A stretch of DNA of 64,000 nucleotides from Anaspis maculata. Lineage: Eukaryota > Arthropoda > Insecta > Coleoptera > Scraptiidae. Location: NCBI GenBank assembly GCA_949128115.1, contig CASBRS010000009.1, positions 62,001 to 126,000 on the forward strand, written 5' to 3'. Below the pieces are notes generated by a model. It worked only from the letters and a program-made list of their open reading frames with translations. It searched no databases and was not told the DNA's origin. The translations under genes were made by a program, and so were the position numbers. Shown here in pieces: positions 35,561-45,892 of the stretch (the stretch's first letter is position 1; every line of letters starts with the position of its first letter).

Positions 35561-36879
35561 TGTGACAACTGGTGGCCAATATGAATCACAGAGAGCATTC
35601 GATCCTAAAAAATCGAAGAGCTACGTTTTGTTCTTCGAATTTTTAAGGAAGTCGGTCTAGTTACGAGTAACTACTCGCATTTAACACTTCATTGATTTCT
35701 TGAATTTTGTTGAACATTATAAAAAGAATATGACAATTACGCTACTGAATAAATTTTTCATCTAATTCAGACTACAGCTCTCGATTTTGGCAATGAACAT
35801 TGCACAGAAATAACCATCAGGTCGATGTATCAGCTCTTATAACAAAAACAGTTGCATTGTGGGTCATGTTCTGAAGAATGGTCACGATGCAGAGTACCCT
35901 GGGTAAAAAATGTTGGTGCTGCGGGCCAAATCACTTGCTTTGGTACAAGCTAGGTACTCCTGTGCCAAGTTTTCCCGCAGTACAACGGAATACAGAGTCG
36001 TTTTGCGTAAATATATTTGCCGCTAGAATGAAACCGCCGCCGCCGCCCGCGCGACCGAGATTGAATTTTTGTCCACTTCTCCCCTACTACAAAATCAACA
36101 TGCCAAAAATTTGATAGCCGAGCAGAAAAAAATTCTTTTAGGGCTCCCTTGCGCGTTTTGAAGCCTTGTTGCATCCAAATTACTAAGAAAAGACTTCAAG
36201 CTTCTGTAACCTGTAAAAATTAACACTGTTATCCAGTGGGAGCATTGAAAAAAATGCTGTTGAAAAAAGTGTACTGAAGAGGACACCACTTCTTTGGAAA
36301 ATACCATTATAAAAATTTTGTCTCTATAATTGGGCTTACGGAATGCGATTTATTTGGGAACTAAACAAAACATATGAATTTATCGTTTCCTTGCGTAGAT
36401 TAAAAAATAAAAACAGTTTTTTTGACATCTGCTTAAGAATTTTTTTTTTAAGTGTGAAGAATGGAACGGACACAACGATAATTGCTGAGAACATTTCCAA
36501 TAGACCCATAAGCTCATTTTATGACACACATGACGATACTCAATGATCGTTTTGTGAAAGTTCTTGCATCTTGAAAATTTGGAGGGCCCCCATGGCCCCC
36601 CTAAGGGACGAATTATCGGGTGCTGCGGGTCAAATCGCTCTAAATGATTTCAAGAGTCACTGTGCAAAGTGGTTTGCTTTCTTTATTAAATGCAGGATTG
36701 TTATGAAATGTGCTCCGTACCGCCTGTACTATATATTATAATTATATTTATAATTCCTTGGATTTTGCTTTTTAAGTAGCGCATCGCAAGACCCGACTGC
36801 AGCTAACCTTATTGGGAATTTTCTCATTGCTGACACGTTATAAGCTTATAAGTCTTCGAAAATTGGGAAAAATCGTAAT

Positions 36880-37030
36880 AATGGAAGTTCACGGAAGTGC
36901 GCAGAAGTTCATGGAAGTCTTGGAAGTTCGTGGAAGTCTTTTGGAAGTCAGTGGAAGTTAGCGGAAGTCAGTGGAAGTCTTGAGGAAGTTTGTGGAAGTC
37001 AGTGGAAGTTCGTGGAAGTCAGCGCAAATG
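36880..37030. repeat. GGAAGT minisatellite beside the Harbinger element
   Basis: About twelve imperfect units of GGAAGTYNGT(G), 9-12 bp long. It abuts the left terminal repeat of the Harbinger element at 37040. Confidence 0.85.
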
Positions 37031-37039
37031 GAAGTTTTG

Positions 37040-38538
37040 GTGTACAAAATTCTTCCTGCGGTTCGCCCCTCGTGATTTATCATCAGATTTAAATGTTATC
37101 AAATAATGAACACAAATGAATGAAGGTGTTTTTCACAAGTGTATTTTTTTTGTAAATACCTAAATGCATACACTTATGAATACATCACTTAAAACATCAC
37201 ATAGGTAAGTACTTAGATACTAAACAAAAAATCTAATGTTGGCCTTCTAATTCCAAAGCATTCACAATATTATTTCTTTTGGCAATAGCATTATGAACTT
37301 CTTGTTCATCCAATATATCAAGTAAATTATTTGGCATATTTTCTCGGCCCTCCCTAATTTCTTCATCAATATCCATGATATCGTCATGATATTCGTCATT
37401 GAGAATACAAATATTATGCAGAACACAGTCACGCTGTCACTACCAAAAGAGGTATTAGGTCCATCCTGACAGTTTCCACAAACTTCAACCGTCTAAACCG
37501 TCCCTTTAACAAAGCAAACGCATTCTCGATCACGACTCTTATTTTACTTAAAATAACATTGAACCTTTTTTGCCGTGGTGTAAGGTGACCATTGTCTTTA
37601 AAGCCAACTAATAAGTTAGTCGCTAATTTATATGCTAAATCTCCTAGCAGATAACTGTCATTGTGGAAAATGGTTTCACCGTTTCTTATTTGATTATAAA
37701 GATGGGACCTTCTGTACAATGTATAATCATGTAGTGAACCAACTTCACCAGCATAAACATCTGTAAATAGTTTTCGATGATCACAGACTCCCTGCAGCAA
37801 TATCGAGTGGTATCCCTTTCTGTTCACATATGAGTTTTTGTTTTCCTTTGGTGCTGTTATTTTGATGTGGGAGCCATCAATACAACCCACAACACCTGTG
37901 AGAACAACAGATAGTTACATAAATAATACAGCAGTGAGTTACCATACCTACCAGTGAATCCATCACGGTTAAAATAATTGGCAATTGTTGCTTGACGTTC
38001 CTGACTGGGCCAACAAATAATGTTATTTGCTGCATTCACTCGCAATAATAGACGAGATGTCCTATACAAAACATCCCAGGCAGTTGACTTTGTCACACCA
38101 AACCGGTCTGCAACAGACCTGAAATTCCGAGTTGAAATTGTAATCTTTTTGAATAAGTCTCATTTATCGTACCTGAAGCTTTCTATATTTCCAAGGTACC
38201 AAAGTGTTATCATCAACTCTTTTTCGACTGCCATCGGAGGAAACCCAACTCTTGGCCCATTTTCTCGAAGGCGTGCCATTGTTGTAATAACTGATTGAAA
38301 TGTAGTTGGGGTCATTCGAAAATGTCTCTTGAATTGGTGATCATCCATATTTGGAACAGTGAATTCTGCGTAGTTGTCCACTTTTTCAATAACTATGTCA
38401 TCATCCTCCTCGTCTGAAGAATCAAATGGAACTTCTCTCGCGAAAAAAGTAATTGGGAGCATGCGGTTTTTCATTACGTATATTTTTGTTTGTTTATGCT
38501 TTTCCGAGGGGTCAACCACCGCTTGAAAATTTGTACAC
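37040..38538 (-). mobile_element. PIF/Harbinger element, about 1.5 kb core
   Basis: The core is bounded by GTGTACAAA (37040) and TTTGTACAC (ending 38538). On each side a second inverted block follows inward: GCGGTTCGCCCCTCG at about 37058 and the complement of GCGGTGGTTGACCCCTCG at 38505-38522. A transposase gene fills the core on the minus strand. Beyond each terminus lies a minisatellite: GGAAGT units on the left and GACTGT units on the right. No 3-bp target duplication was found at the core ends, so the true ends may lie outside the minisatellites. Confidence 0.7.
37233..38474 (-). CDS. HARBI1-like PIF/Harbinger DDE transposase, three exons, frameshifted near the 3' end
   Basis: The gene reads complement(37233..37895, 37952..38118, 38173..38474). 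Both introns (56 and 54 bp) have GT-AG borders and consistent phases. Exon 1 starts at M-K-N-R-M-L-P and carries an acidic stretch (D-S-S-D-E-E-D-D-D) and the R-M-T-P-T-T-F region. Exon 2 has the helix-turn-helix-like V-A-D-R-F-G-V-T-K-S-T-A-W. Exon 3 is the nuclease: first aspartate in C-I-D-G-S-H-I, second in L-L-G-D-L-A-Y, glutamate in V-I-E-N-A-F, so the D-D-E triad is intact. A 4-bp insertion (TGAC) at about 37427-37432 shifts the frame. Translation would stop at 37429 after about 311 residues instead of the 375 expected for the full gene, losing only the tail with C-x-L-H-N-I. Harbinger elements usually need a second, MYB-like protein, which was not seen. The loss is recent, since the tail is otherwise free of stops. 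Confidence 0.88.
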
Positions 38539-38544
38539 GGACTG

Positions 38545-38870
38545 TGAAAGACTGTTGTAACTGTGATGACTGTCGGGACTGTGAACTTGACTGTGATGAC
38601 TGCTAAGACTGTGCGCTTGACTGTGATGACTGTCGACATGACTGTGAAGACTGTGGTGACTGTGGGTGAAACTGTAGAGACTGTAAGTGGGACTGTAGAG
38701 ACTGAGTGGGACTGTAGAGACTGTGAGTGGGACTGTAGAGACTGTGAGTGGGACTGTAGAGACTGTAGGCAAGACTGTTGAGACTGTGGGCAAGACTGTA
38801 GAGATTGTATGTACGATTGTAACATGGAAACTGTGCTTATAGGACCGTGGTGAATACTGTAAGCGAAGCG
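38545..38870. repeat. GACTGT minisatellite beside the Harbinger element
   Basis: About twenty degenerate 15-bp units around GACTGTGRNGACTGT, partly organised in 30-bp higher-order units (GACTGTGAGTGGGACTGTAG). It stays open in several frames on both strands because the unit is a multiple of three. The same minisatellite occurs at 44.09-44.32 kb. Confidence 0.9.
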
Positions 38871-39449
38871 ACAGTGATGACTTCGAGCTCAAGTGTTGTG
38901 ATTTTTTTCAATATCTCGAAAAAAACATGATTACTCGCTAGCCGGCTATTGATTTTCAGGAATAAATTTCAAATCTGACTTGCAATCGATGAAAAATCAA
39001 AATTATGTCAAGCTTGAACGACGATTTGTAGCTTTCTCCGGTTCTGAACCTGAAATAGATCCATGGGAACCACAAAAAAAAAACGATTAGATAAACTAGA
39101 CACCACTTTCGGTCAAGATTAGGAACTCACGGGCAATGTAGGTAACTTGAAATCAAATTTAACGTTATAATAATAATAACATTAATAATAAATGGACTTT
39201 ATTTCTAATATAAAAACAGTGGAAAAAAATTCATTTAGGGACATCTCAGGTTATGACATTTTTTTTGACAACTAACATGCAAGTTTGTGCGGGTTGCAAG
39301 TCAAACTTGAAATTCAACCCTCAAACTCTGTTTCATTTTTCAATGTTTCTGTTGCACTGATAAGGGATCTTCCGAAGTTTCTGAAGGAGTATTATTCATT
39401 CATAGTGTGATCAACAATGAACTCGACAATAAATTAACTTGGTTTTGGA
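38871..39449. other. Intergenic, no gene seen
   Basis: AT-rich with a TAATAA microsatellite near 39165-39190. No open frame with a recognisable domain. Confidence 0.5.
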
Positions 39450-39811
39450 GCTCATAATGCAGTGGATTAAAACGCGTCAGTCCTTGGCCTTTGCCTGGCT
39501 CGCTCGACACGGTTCGATTGCCGGATGGGCACAAAAATGTGAGTTCCTTGATTTATTTGCATGCTTGCTGAATGAAAGACGCTTCATGCGTCGCATCAGT
39601 GAGTAAAATTTACCCGCTGGTGGTTATAAAACTGTAATAACTGGTTAATTGATGGTGGTCGTTGAAGATCCCTAGGAACTCTGTGTTATGTGTTGGAGCA
39701 CACAGGGATTCAGCGGAAATTCCGGTTTAGTGGAGGAAAGCATTCACCGGTGTCGGTGATTGGCTCTGGTAGCGGAAATAGGGCAACGTTAAATAAACCA
39801 ACAAAAAAAAA
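39450..39811 (+). mobile_element. tRNA-headed SINE, copy 2
   Basis: Box-A-like AGTGGATTAAAACG (39461) and box-B-like ACGGTTCGATTGCC (about 39508) mark a tRNA-derived head. The body shares GTGGAGGAAAGCATTCACCG (39732) and flanking sequence with the copy near 16.2 kb. It ends with AAATAAACCAACAAAAAAAA, a plausible tail at 39790-39811. The head differs from copy 1, so the two may be related subfamilies sharing a core. Confidence 0.6.
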
Positions 39812-39824
39812 CTCAACTTCGGAA

Positions 39825-40740
39825 TACTATTACAAAATTGAATCAGGATGTACCTACCTACTGTATAATCAAAAACTTTCCTCCTCTAGGCAGGCTGTGG
39901 CTTGGTTAAAATCAGCCTCGTTTGCCTGCCAATGACCAGACCACAGCCTGCCTAGAAGAGGAAAGTTTTTGACTCGGTTTTTGATCATGCGGTAATGCGG
40001 TATTTATTACAAGCAGTGTATGACGGAAATAAATCAGATGGGGAAGGTTATTAGTACTAGATTTGAGTAGCACGAAATTGAATAGGTCTTTTCATGATAA
40101 TTTTGTGTTTCGGTGGGCATGCGCAAGTTTGACAGTTCGGGTAGGGAAGCACGCGAAGCTCTCTGTTGAGTCAGCATTCGAGCCAGCGTTTCAAAGGTAC
40201 GACCCCGTTGTTTGCCAACCGGCAAGGAACGTGAGCATGCGCTCTAGAACTCATGAAAAGACCTGTTGGAAGGGTATGATTCACTAGGAATGCTATCACG
40301 AAATTAAATGTAAATAGACCAAATTTACTACAATCTAGGTATGAATAATATTCCTATTTCATAAGCTTCGTTACTTCGAGATAGTTACACGAAATTGAAT
40401 CAGGAGGGGAATTTGATTCGAGGGAGTATGACGAAATGAAATAAATGTACCTGAGGCCTGAAGTGAATATTTTCGATATATGTAGGTATTATCACAAGAT
40501 TAAATTGAAATAGATTCTAGTACGAGCATAGGTACTTTAGCACGAAATAATTTGATCGGAAGAAGGGGAGTTTACTATGAGATAGAGGTATACCTACTAT
40601 CACAAAAAGTACCTACGATGAGATAGTAACTCTCTAAATCCAATTTAATTTTGTGCTATAGGTACCTATACTCTTACCCTTGCTCTAACCCCGCCTCGTA
40701 GTGAATTTCCCTCCAGATTTAATTCCGTTATAGTACTTAT
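39825..40740. repeat. Dispersed 20-nt motif array (CACGAAATTGAAT type)
   Basis: Variants of (A)CACGAAATTGAATNAGG occur near 39834, 40072, 40297, 40388, 40430, 40491 and 40538 in direct orientation, and near 40639 and 40715 inverted. Spacing is irregular (40-230 bp) with unrelated sequence between. No gene seen in the stretch. Confidence 0.5.
39871..39970. repeat. 100-nt hairpin, 30-bp stem with one mismatch
   Basis: The left stem is 39871-39900 and the right stem 39941-39970. All but one of 30 positions pair across a 40-nt loop. The stem carries CTAGGCAGGCTGTGG. No poly-T terminator or tRNA-like features. Confidence 0.8.
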
Positions 40741-41058
40741 CTCGAAGTTAATTTAGATTTATTTACAGAAAATATAAGACTCCTCAGAAGCATCGAACGA
40801 TCCTTACTAAATGTAGGTAGGTACCTACATCCAATGATGATAAATAATGTACCTACTGTCATTTTATATCTCACTAGCTCTACCTATAAGTGTATAATCT
40901 CTTTCACACGATTACGCCAATCTCATATAATAAGGATTTGTTATTTTTGAGGTTATTTCTGATCAGGACAAGGATCAGAACTTTCAAATTGACGAAAAAT
41001 ACAACCAATTGAAACAATATCAACAATGAGCTTGTCTCAATTTAAGAAACGTTGAATA
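40741..41058. other. Intergenic, no gene seen
   Basis: Contains GTAGGTAGGTACCTAC (about 40814), the genome's recurrent short palindrome. Nothing else supported. Confidence 0.5.
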
Positions 41059-41183
41059 TACGGTATGTTCATTAAAAACTTCAATGAAGGGAGGCTGTGA
41101 CGCAGGCCATTCGATCCGAAAACGACCAGGTTGTCATCGGTCCACGGCCTCCCATTATTAAATTTTTTAATGAACATACTGTA
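41059..41183. mobile_element. 125-bp MITE, copy 1
   Basis: The ends are TACGGTATGTTCATTAAA and the complement of TACAGTATGTTCATTAAA, with TA at each border. An inverted copy of the same length lies at 63791-63915. Length and TA target fit a Tc1/mariner-type MITE. Confidence 0.85.
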
Positions 41184-41831
41184 CTTTATTCACTATCTTG
41201 AAGTCATTTAGTGGTAAAAAGTAACAAAAAACCAAGCTCGAAATTGGCTTATTTACGAATTTGACATTCTAAAGGCTTAGATTAAAATCTATAGCAACGC
41301 AAAACAATCGCTACATCGTGCATCAACCCTTTTTCTACAAATATAAATAATCCGGTCCGGAGTCCGATAAATTATTTTCATGCTCAGCACACGTGCTCGA
41401 GACAGAGGCGCTTAACCGGCTGTGGGGCTGGGGCCCTATTCTTGAAACGGGAAACAAAGTTCTCATGCTGTGTTGCTATGCAAGAAGAGCTATGTTTGGC
41501 CCTTTCTCAGCAACTACACATGTGAACCTGTTTTCCGTTTAAAGTATAATAGGGCCCCTGTTTTGTTATATTTTTTCGACTGAATAAAAGTAGGTAGGTG
41601 GTAGGTGGGTAGGTAGGTACTCATATTGCTATCGAAATATCAACAAACACAATTGACCTTTCCAATTTTAGGAGATAGAAAGTACATGGTTTTTCTAGGT
41701 CACCTTCGACGTTTTGACGTTTATGACGTTTGGACGTTTCGTTTCTGACTTTTGCGGGAATTTTGAATCGGTTAGCTATACTGTTCCCATTATCATGTGG
41801 GGAAAGTCACTAGATAGTCATAAGGGAGTTT
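41184..41831. other. Intergenic, no gene seen
   Basis: Contains a GGTAGGT simple repeat at 41590-41622. Otherwise unremarkable. Confidence 0.5.
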
Positions 41832-42022
41832 TTAATGGACGAAGTAATAGAGTTTTTTTGTCGTAAGATGCACGTGTCTGGTGCAGCGTGATCCCTGGTG
41901 GTGCTGGTGCAGCCACACTTCCATCAAGTTTGGGTCTTTCCTGAACCGGTGCATGGTGATGCCGGGTGTATTCGTCTTATTCTCGCACTCGCATAGAGCG
42001 ACACAACACCCTTGAACCATTT
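41832..42022 (-). CDS. THAP-type zinc finger exon (partial gene)
   Basis: Directly after a CTTACAG acceptor on the minus strand, the exon starts AA-ATG and encodes M-V-Q-G-C-C-V-A-L-C. Then follow I-T-M-H-R-F-R-K-D-P-N and a W-L-H block, and finally C-T-R-H. The C-x3-C start, the H-R-F-x-K-D-P motif, the tryptophan and the C-x2-H about 37 residues later are the zinc-binding pattern of the THAP DNA-binding domain, which is usually N-terminal in transcription factors and P-element-type transposases. The frame stops at 41832, soon after the C-x2-H, and no downstream exon was recognised. This may be the first exon of a gene or an orphan fragment. Whether the 700-bp element at 42.6-43.3 kb is related is unknown. 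Confidence 0.6.
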
Positions 42023-42559
42023 CTGTAAGTATCTTCTCAGTTTTCCCAATACATATAACACACTTATTGGCTAGAACGAGGGTAAGAACAAGTGAAATCG
42101 TGAAATCCATGCTGAAATCAAATAAATACACGACAGAGCGCTTGTCAGATTCGAAAAATTTCCCATTGTCAGAAACGAAATGTCATATCTCAAGAAACAT
42201 AGGACGCTTTCCAATAGACCTATTCGGTGAAAACGAGAGAGACAGACTTATACAGAAATCTGTGTGAGAAAAGAGACACAAAGTGAGTTGCGCGCGCATC
42301 TGAACGACCATCTTGGGAAATTCAGCATGAGGTTTGCGCTCCTGATATTCCCTGTAAGTTTCATTTTTGACGGAGCATGTGGATTAAGACTTCAACTGCC
42401 GTCATTTTGACGTTTACGCTAGTGAGAATTCACTGCTGAATGATGAGGTGACCTCCACTCAACATGGAACAAGATGTGTGCCAGGGCTACCCCTCTAAAG
42501 GAAGGAGAGGCAGAGACCGTGTAACCGCAAAACATACAGGTCAGCAGCATTCCCACCTA
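42023..42559. other. Flank between THAP exon and element J, no gene seen
   Basis: No recognised domain. Possible 5' exon sequence of the THAP gene cannot be identified by eye. Confidence 0.45.
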
Positions 42560-43260
42560 TAGGTCGTATCGACGAGGCGGCCATTTTGTAGGAGCTGATC
42601 AAAAACAGCTGAATGAGATTTGGATTTGTCAAATACCTACATCAAGACTGACATGGCGAAGTTGTCAAGCAATTACAGCAAGACGCTTGCTGACGATGAT
42701 TTGCCCAGCCGCGAGTAGAAACTTGCGGTGCTGTGTTTGTAGTGTGACCCATTTGAGCTGGTGAATCAAAATCTCGACTACACATTGGATATGATGCAAA
42801 AACACAACGCGGGAGGCCCTTGTAGGCCTCTTGCGTTGGGTACAGAAACGTTCTCAGTCAAGCAACTAATAGCCCATTAAGCAGAAGAAGCGCACGACCT
42901 ACCGCACGCAAGAAGTGTTCTCTGCAAGCTTTCAAGTCTCTTGTGAACTTTCTGTTGAGATAATTTCTTCGACTTGCTCGATAAAGCCATCAGGATTTCC
43001 GTTGTTCAGATCATTCCTGCGCTCGATCTTCACGGGATATCAACACTCCAGGGTAGTCCAAAACAGTGAAAACCGATGCTCCCATGCGGGAGTAGGTGGC
43101 CGAACAGCCATATACACAGCGAACAGAGCAAACTACCATCTTCTGGGTCATTGAAAACATGAGCTTTGTGACACTCTAGTTGATGTGATTAAAGTCAGTT
43201 TGATTAGCCTCTACAAAATGGCCGATTTTCAGGAGCGTGACGTCACGTCGATACGACCTA
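42560..43260. mobile_element. TIR element J (about 0.7 kb)
   Basis: It begins TAGGTCGTATCGACG and ends with CGTCGATACGACCTA, the exact complement. TA lies at both borders. Further inverted matches (GGCCATTTTGTAG at about 42581 and its complement near 43210) continue inward. No transposase recognised. Confidence 0.75.
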
Positions 43261-44089
43261 TTACAGAACATGTATTCCGGGTCAACCTCATGGAAGAAGC
43301 TTTGCATCCTTTGTCACCGACAGCAACTTTTCGAGGGCCTAGAGAACTACGGCTGTGACCTATAAATGCTCCCAGAAGGTGACACTAGCCAAAGACAGGC
43401 CGACCTGTAAGAATTTGTCACACTATCGCGGACAGAAACACTCGAAGAAACTGGGGGTCTGGGAGCTAGTTACTAGCTACGGTCTGTGGTCCGTGTTTTC
43501 TGCGATCGGGGACTTCTAACCACATCTTGTTGCTTTTAACCACTCTTCCTTCAAGGTGATGTTTGCAGGGATCACGCGTATATACCGTACACCCTCCATG
43601 CGTACACCTATCACATTGACGGTTTGACACTTTGACTTTGATTTTTCCAAGGATGTCATTTTTCACCATTTCACCTGCACCGTTATTATGGCACCGAGTC
43701 GTGCAGATGCGCGCGCAGACCAGGTAAAACTGAATGGGTCTATAACTGCGACAAGACGGATACACAATGTCAAAGTGCACTTGCCAGCTCAATTCTAAAC
43801 TCAGCCTCGCCAATGTTTCGATTGTGTCGACATGTGGTGCTATTACTGCTATTGGAACGCTAGCTGTGTCAAATTGTGTCGAATTGTTTCCTCATACGCC
43901 TTATTGGGAAGCGCCCAATGACCTCGATCAACCGTATCTTATACGCATGACGTCACAGTAAAGAGAGACAACGGAAAATTGGAGACCTCAATTATGGACG
44001 AATAATCTCAGAAAATTTGCCTACCAGCTGGGTGCTGGGTGCCGGGTGCCGCGCATGCGTGAGCCAACCAGCTCCTCGTGATTGCCAGC
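43261..44089. other. Intergenic, no gene seen
   Basis: A minus-strand frame at 43466-43813 is open for 115 codons but shows no known motif or supporting context; treated as chance. Confidence 0.45.
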
Positions 44090-44363
44090 TTGACTGCGGA
44101 GACTGTGGGAAAGACTATTAAGACTGTGGAGACTGTCGGCAAGACTGTAGAGACTGTGAGTAAGACTGTGGTGACTGTCAGCTTGACTGTGGGGACTGTG
44201 AGCATGACTTTCGGGACTGTGATAATGACTGTCGGGACTGTCAGGACTGTCAGCTTGACTGTGGTGACTGTGGGCAAGACTGTGGAGACTGTGGTGACTG
44301 ACAGTCATGACTGTCAGAAATTTGTACACGGACTGTCGATGGTGGTTGACCCCTCGTGCTTTT
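44090..44363. repeat. GACTGT minisatellite with orphan Harbinger-type terminus
   Basis: The 15-bp GACTGTGGN units here match those at 38.55-38.87 kb. They are followed by the two terminal blocks of the Harbinger element: TTTGTACAC (44321-44329) and GGTGGTTGACCCCTCG (44341-44356). Relative to the 37.0-38.5 kb element, the first block is inverted with respect to the second. There is no transposase beside it, so it looks like a rearranged or internally deleted relative. Confidence 0.7.
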
Positions 44364-45203
44364 CCTTGTCTTGTAACTTATATATTTATTGAAGAAATTC
44401 AACATCCTACCACCAATTGTGGTCTGTATAACAAGGAATAATTAACAATAATAATATTAAAGACTTAAAAAGTATAAGTAACGAAGGTAAATATTTAAAT
44501 ACTCGGGGTATAGTAGGGTGTAGACCTTAGAAGTTTTATCTTGTATAGTTAGTGTATAAATGGTTTTTTAAAATTAAAACGGAATATTTCAAGGTTTCTA
44601 AAACAAGTTGTCTGATTGAATATAACATTATATAATATTATAATGTTTATAACCCAACTATTTGCAACTGACACTACAGTGACAACTGACAACTAGTGAC
44701 ATTGACATTTACGCGTTCCTCGGTGCGTTCAGTAATTTTCACTCCCTTTCCTCTTTAAACCACGTGACAAAAATCCGCTCCTGTTCCACTCCAACCCCGT
44801 GACGAAAAGCCGAACTCACCTTAAGTAGCACACACGAGTGGCGTGCTGCAAAGTTATGGGACTTATTAGCTTTATGGGAGAGATCCCGACCTCAAGCCCT
44901 GAAATAATGAGCTGGGATGACTAGGCTACTAATAATGGTTTCAAATTCAGTGTGCTCACCTTGAATAATCTGTGTTTCTTGCATTAACGTCATTAACTCT
45001 ATTTTTCATTCAAGTGAGATGAAAAGAATGCATCATTTGAAAAATCCCGAGAATCCCGGGATCTCGGTGGAAGAATCCCGGAATTTTCGGGATTCGGGAT
45101 CCCGGGATACCGGGATTGGATGCCTTACTTGAACTCAGTAGAAATCAAGAACTAGTAATAAACAATCTACATACGTAGAAATAATTTCAAATAATTAATA
45201 CAT
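44364..45203. other. Intergenic, no gene seen
   Basis: AT-rich. Holds a cluster of (A)TCCCGGGAT-like palindromes at about 45046-45118 in an otherwise AT-rich setting. Confidence 0.5.
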
Positions 45204-45208
45204 GTGAT

Positions 45209-45460
45209 TGTTGCGGTGGCAGCATATACGCATATGGTATGCAACCAAATATACTTGTTTACTTCCTGACTAGAGCGCGCGCGGAAGGCGCATTAAAAGG
45301 CAAGATGGCGAGAAGTTAAGAAAGTAAAGCGTGTCAAAATACAAAGTGCGTTTTTTCTTAGTATTTTCTACTTGTTCATCCACACCAAAGGCTACAGAAA
45401 CGAAGATGCTGACCGGCCCACCAACTGAGCTATAAATTATCGAAGTGGAATGCAGCAACA
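45209..45460 (+). repeat. BEL/Pao 5' LTR
   Basis: By direct reading it is identical to the 3' LTR across all 252 bp. A TTTTGGACC segment follows immediately and could be the primer-binding site (TGGACC...). I do not recognise the tRNA. Confidence 0.95.
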
Positions 45461-45892
45461 TTTTGGACCTTCGGCCGGACGCTTACAGCAATTTGGGAAG
45501 TGACCAGGTATTTCCATATTTCCATATCCTAAGTCACTTGCCACCTTCAATAAAAACAAAAAACTTTCTCTTTTTTTGAATCAGACTCGATCTGCTTCAT
45601 AACCTAACAGCTTTCGTTCTTCCATACCGAATTTTGTTTCGGCCAACTTAATTTCCAGTTTTCTACATGCCACGCCCGCAAAGTGGTTTTCACAGTCCTT
45701 CTGACTGAAATTTGCATTGTTGTGCAGCAGCCTTTGGCGCACATTCCATACGATATTCTTTCAGCTGAGTATAACACATTTCATTTTATTCCAATTGTTT
45801 CATGATCGTTGGTTTCTAAATAAAGACACCTGCTTTCGAAGTTTTCATTCACAAACTGAAGTATCGTATTTCGTTTTGGTGCAACACAGTTT

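Larger units (their letters stand above)
32887..36730. mobile_element. Foldback element L (about 3.8 kb, arms about 1 kb) carrying gene fragments
   Basis: The left arm (32887-33890) and right arm (35700-36730) are close reverse complements, including the CTTAGGGGGGCCATGGGGGC block at 33002 and its complement near 36595. The tips are AGTACAAGCGGTA on the left and the complement of AGTACAGGCGGTAC on the right, in AT-rich flanks. The loop carries two related decayed exon blocks of a cysteine-rich gene family on the minus strand. The right arm alone holds a 24-bp GC-rich patch (CCGCCGCCGCCGCCCGCG, about 36029). Confidence 0.75.

Noticed and set aside
36880..37030. CRISPR-like array
   Set aside because: Units of 9-12 bp without spacers in eukaryotic DNA; a minisatellite.
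38563..38892. Long serine/glutamine/threonine-rich frames on both strands
   Set aside because: They arise from the GACTGT minisatellite, which stays open in several frames. The real Harbinger start is taken as 38474.
43466..43813. 115-codon minus-strand frame
   Set aside because: No recognisable domain and no supporting gene structure.
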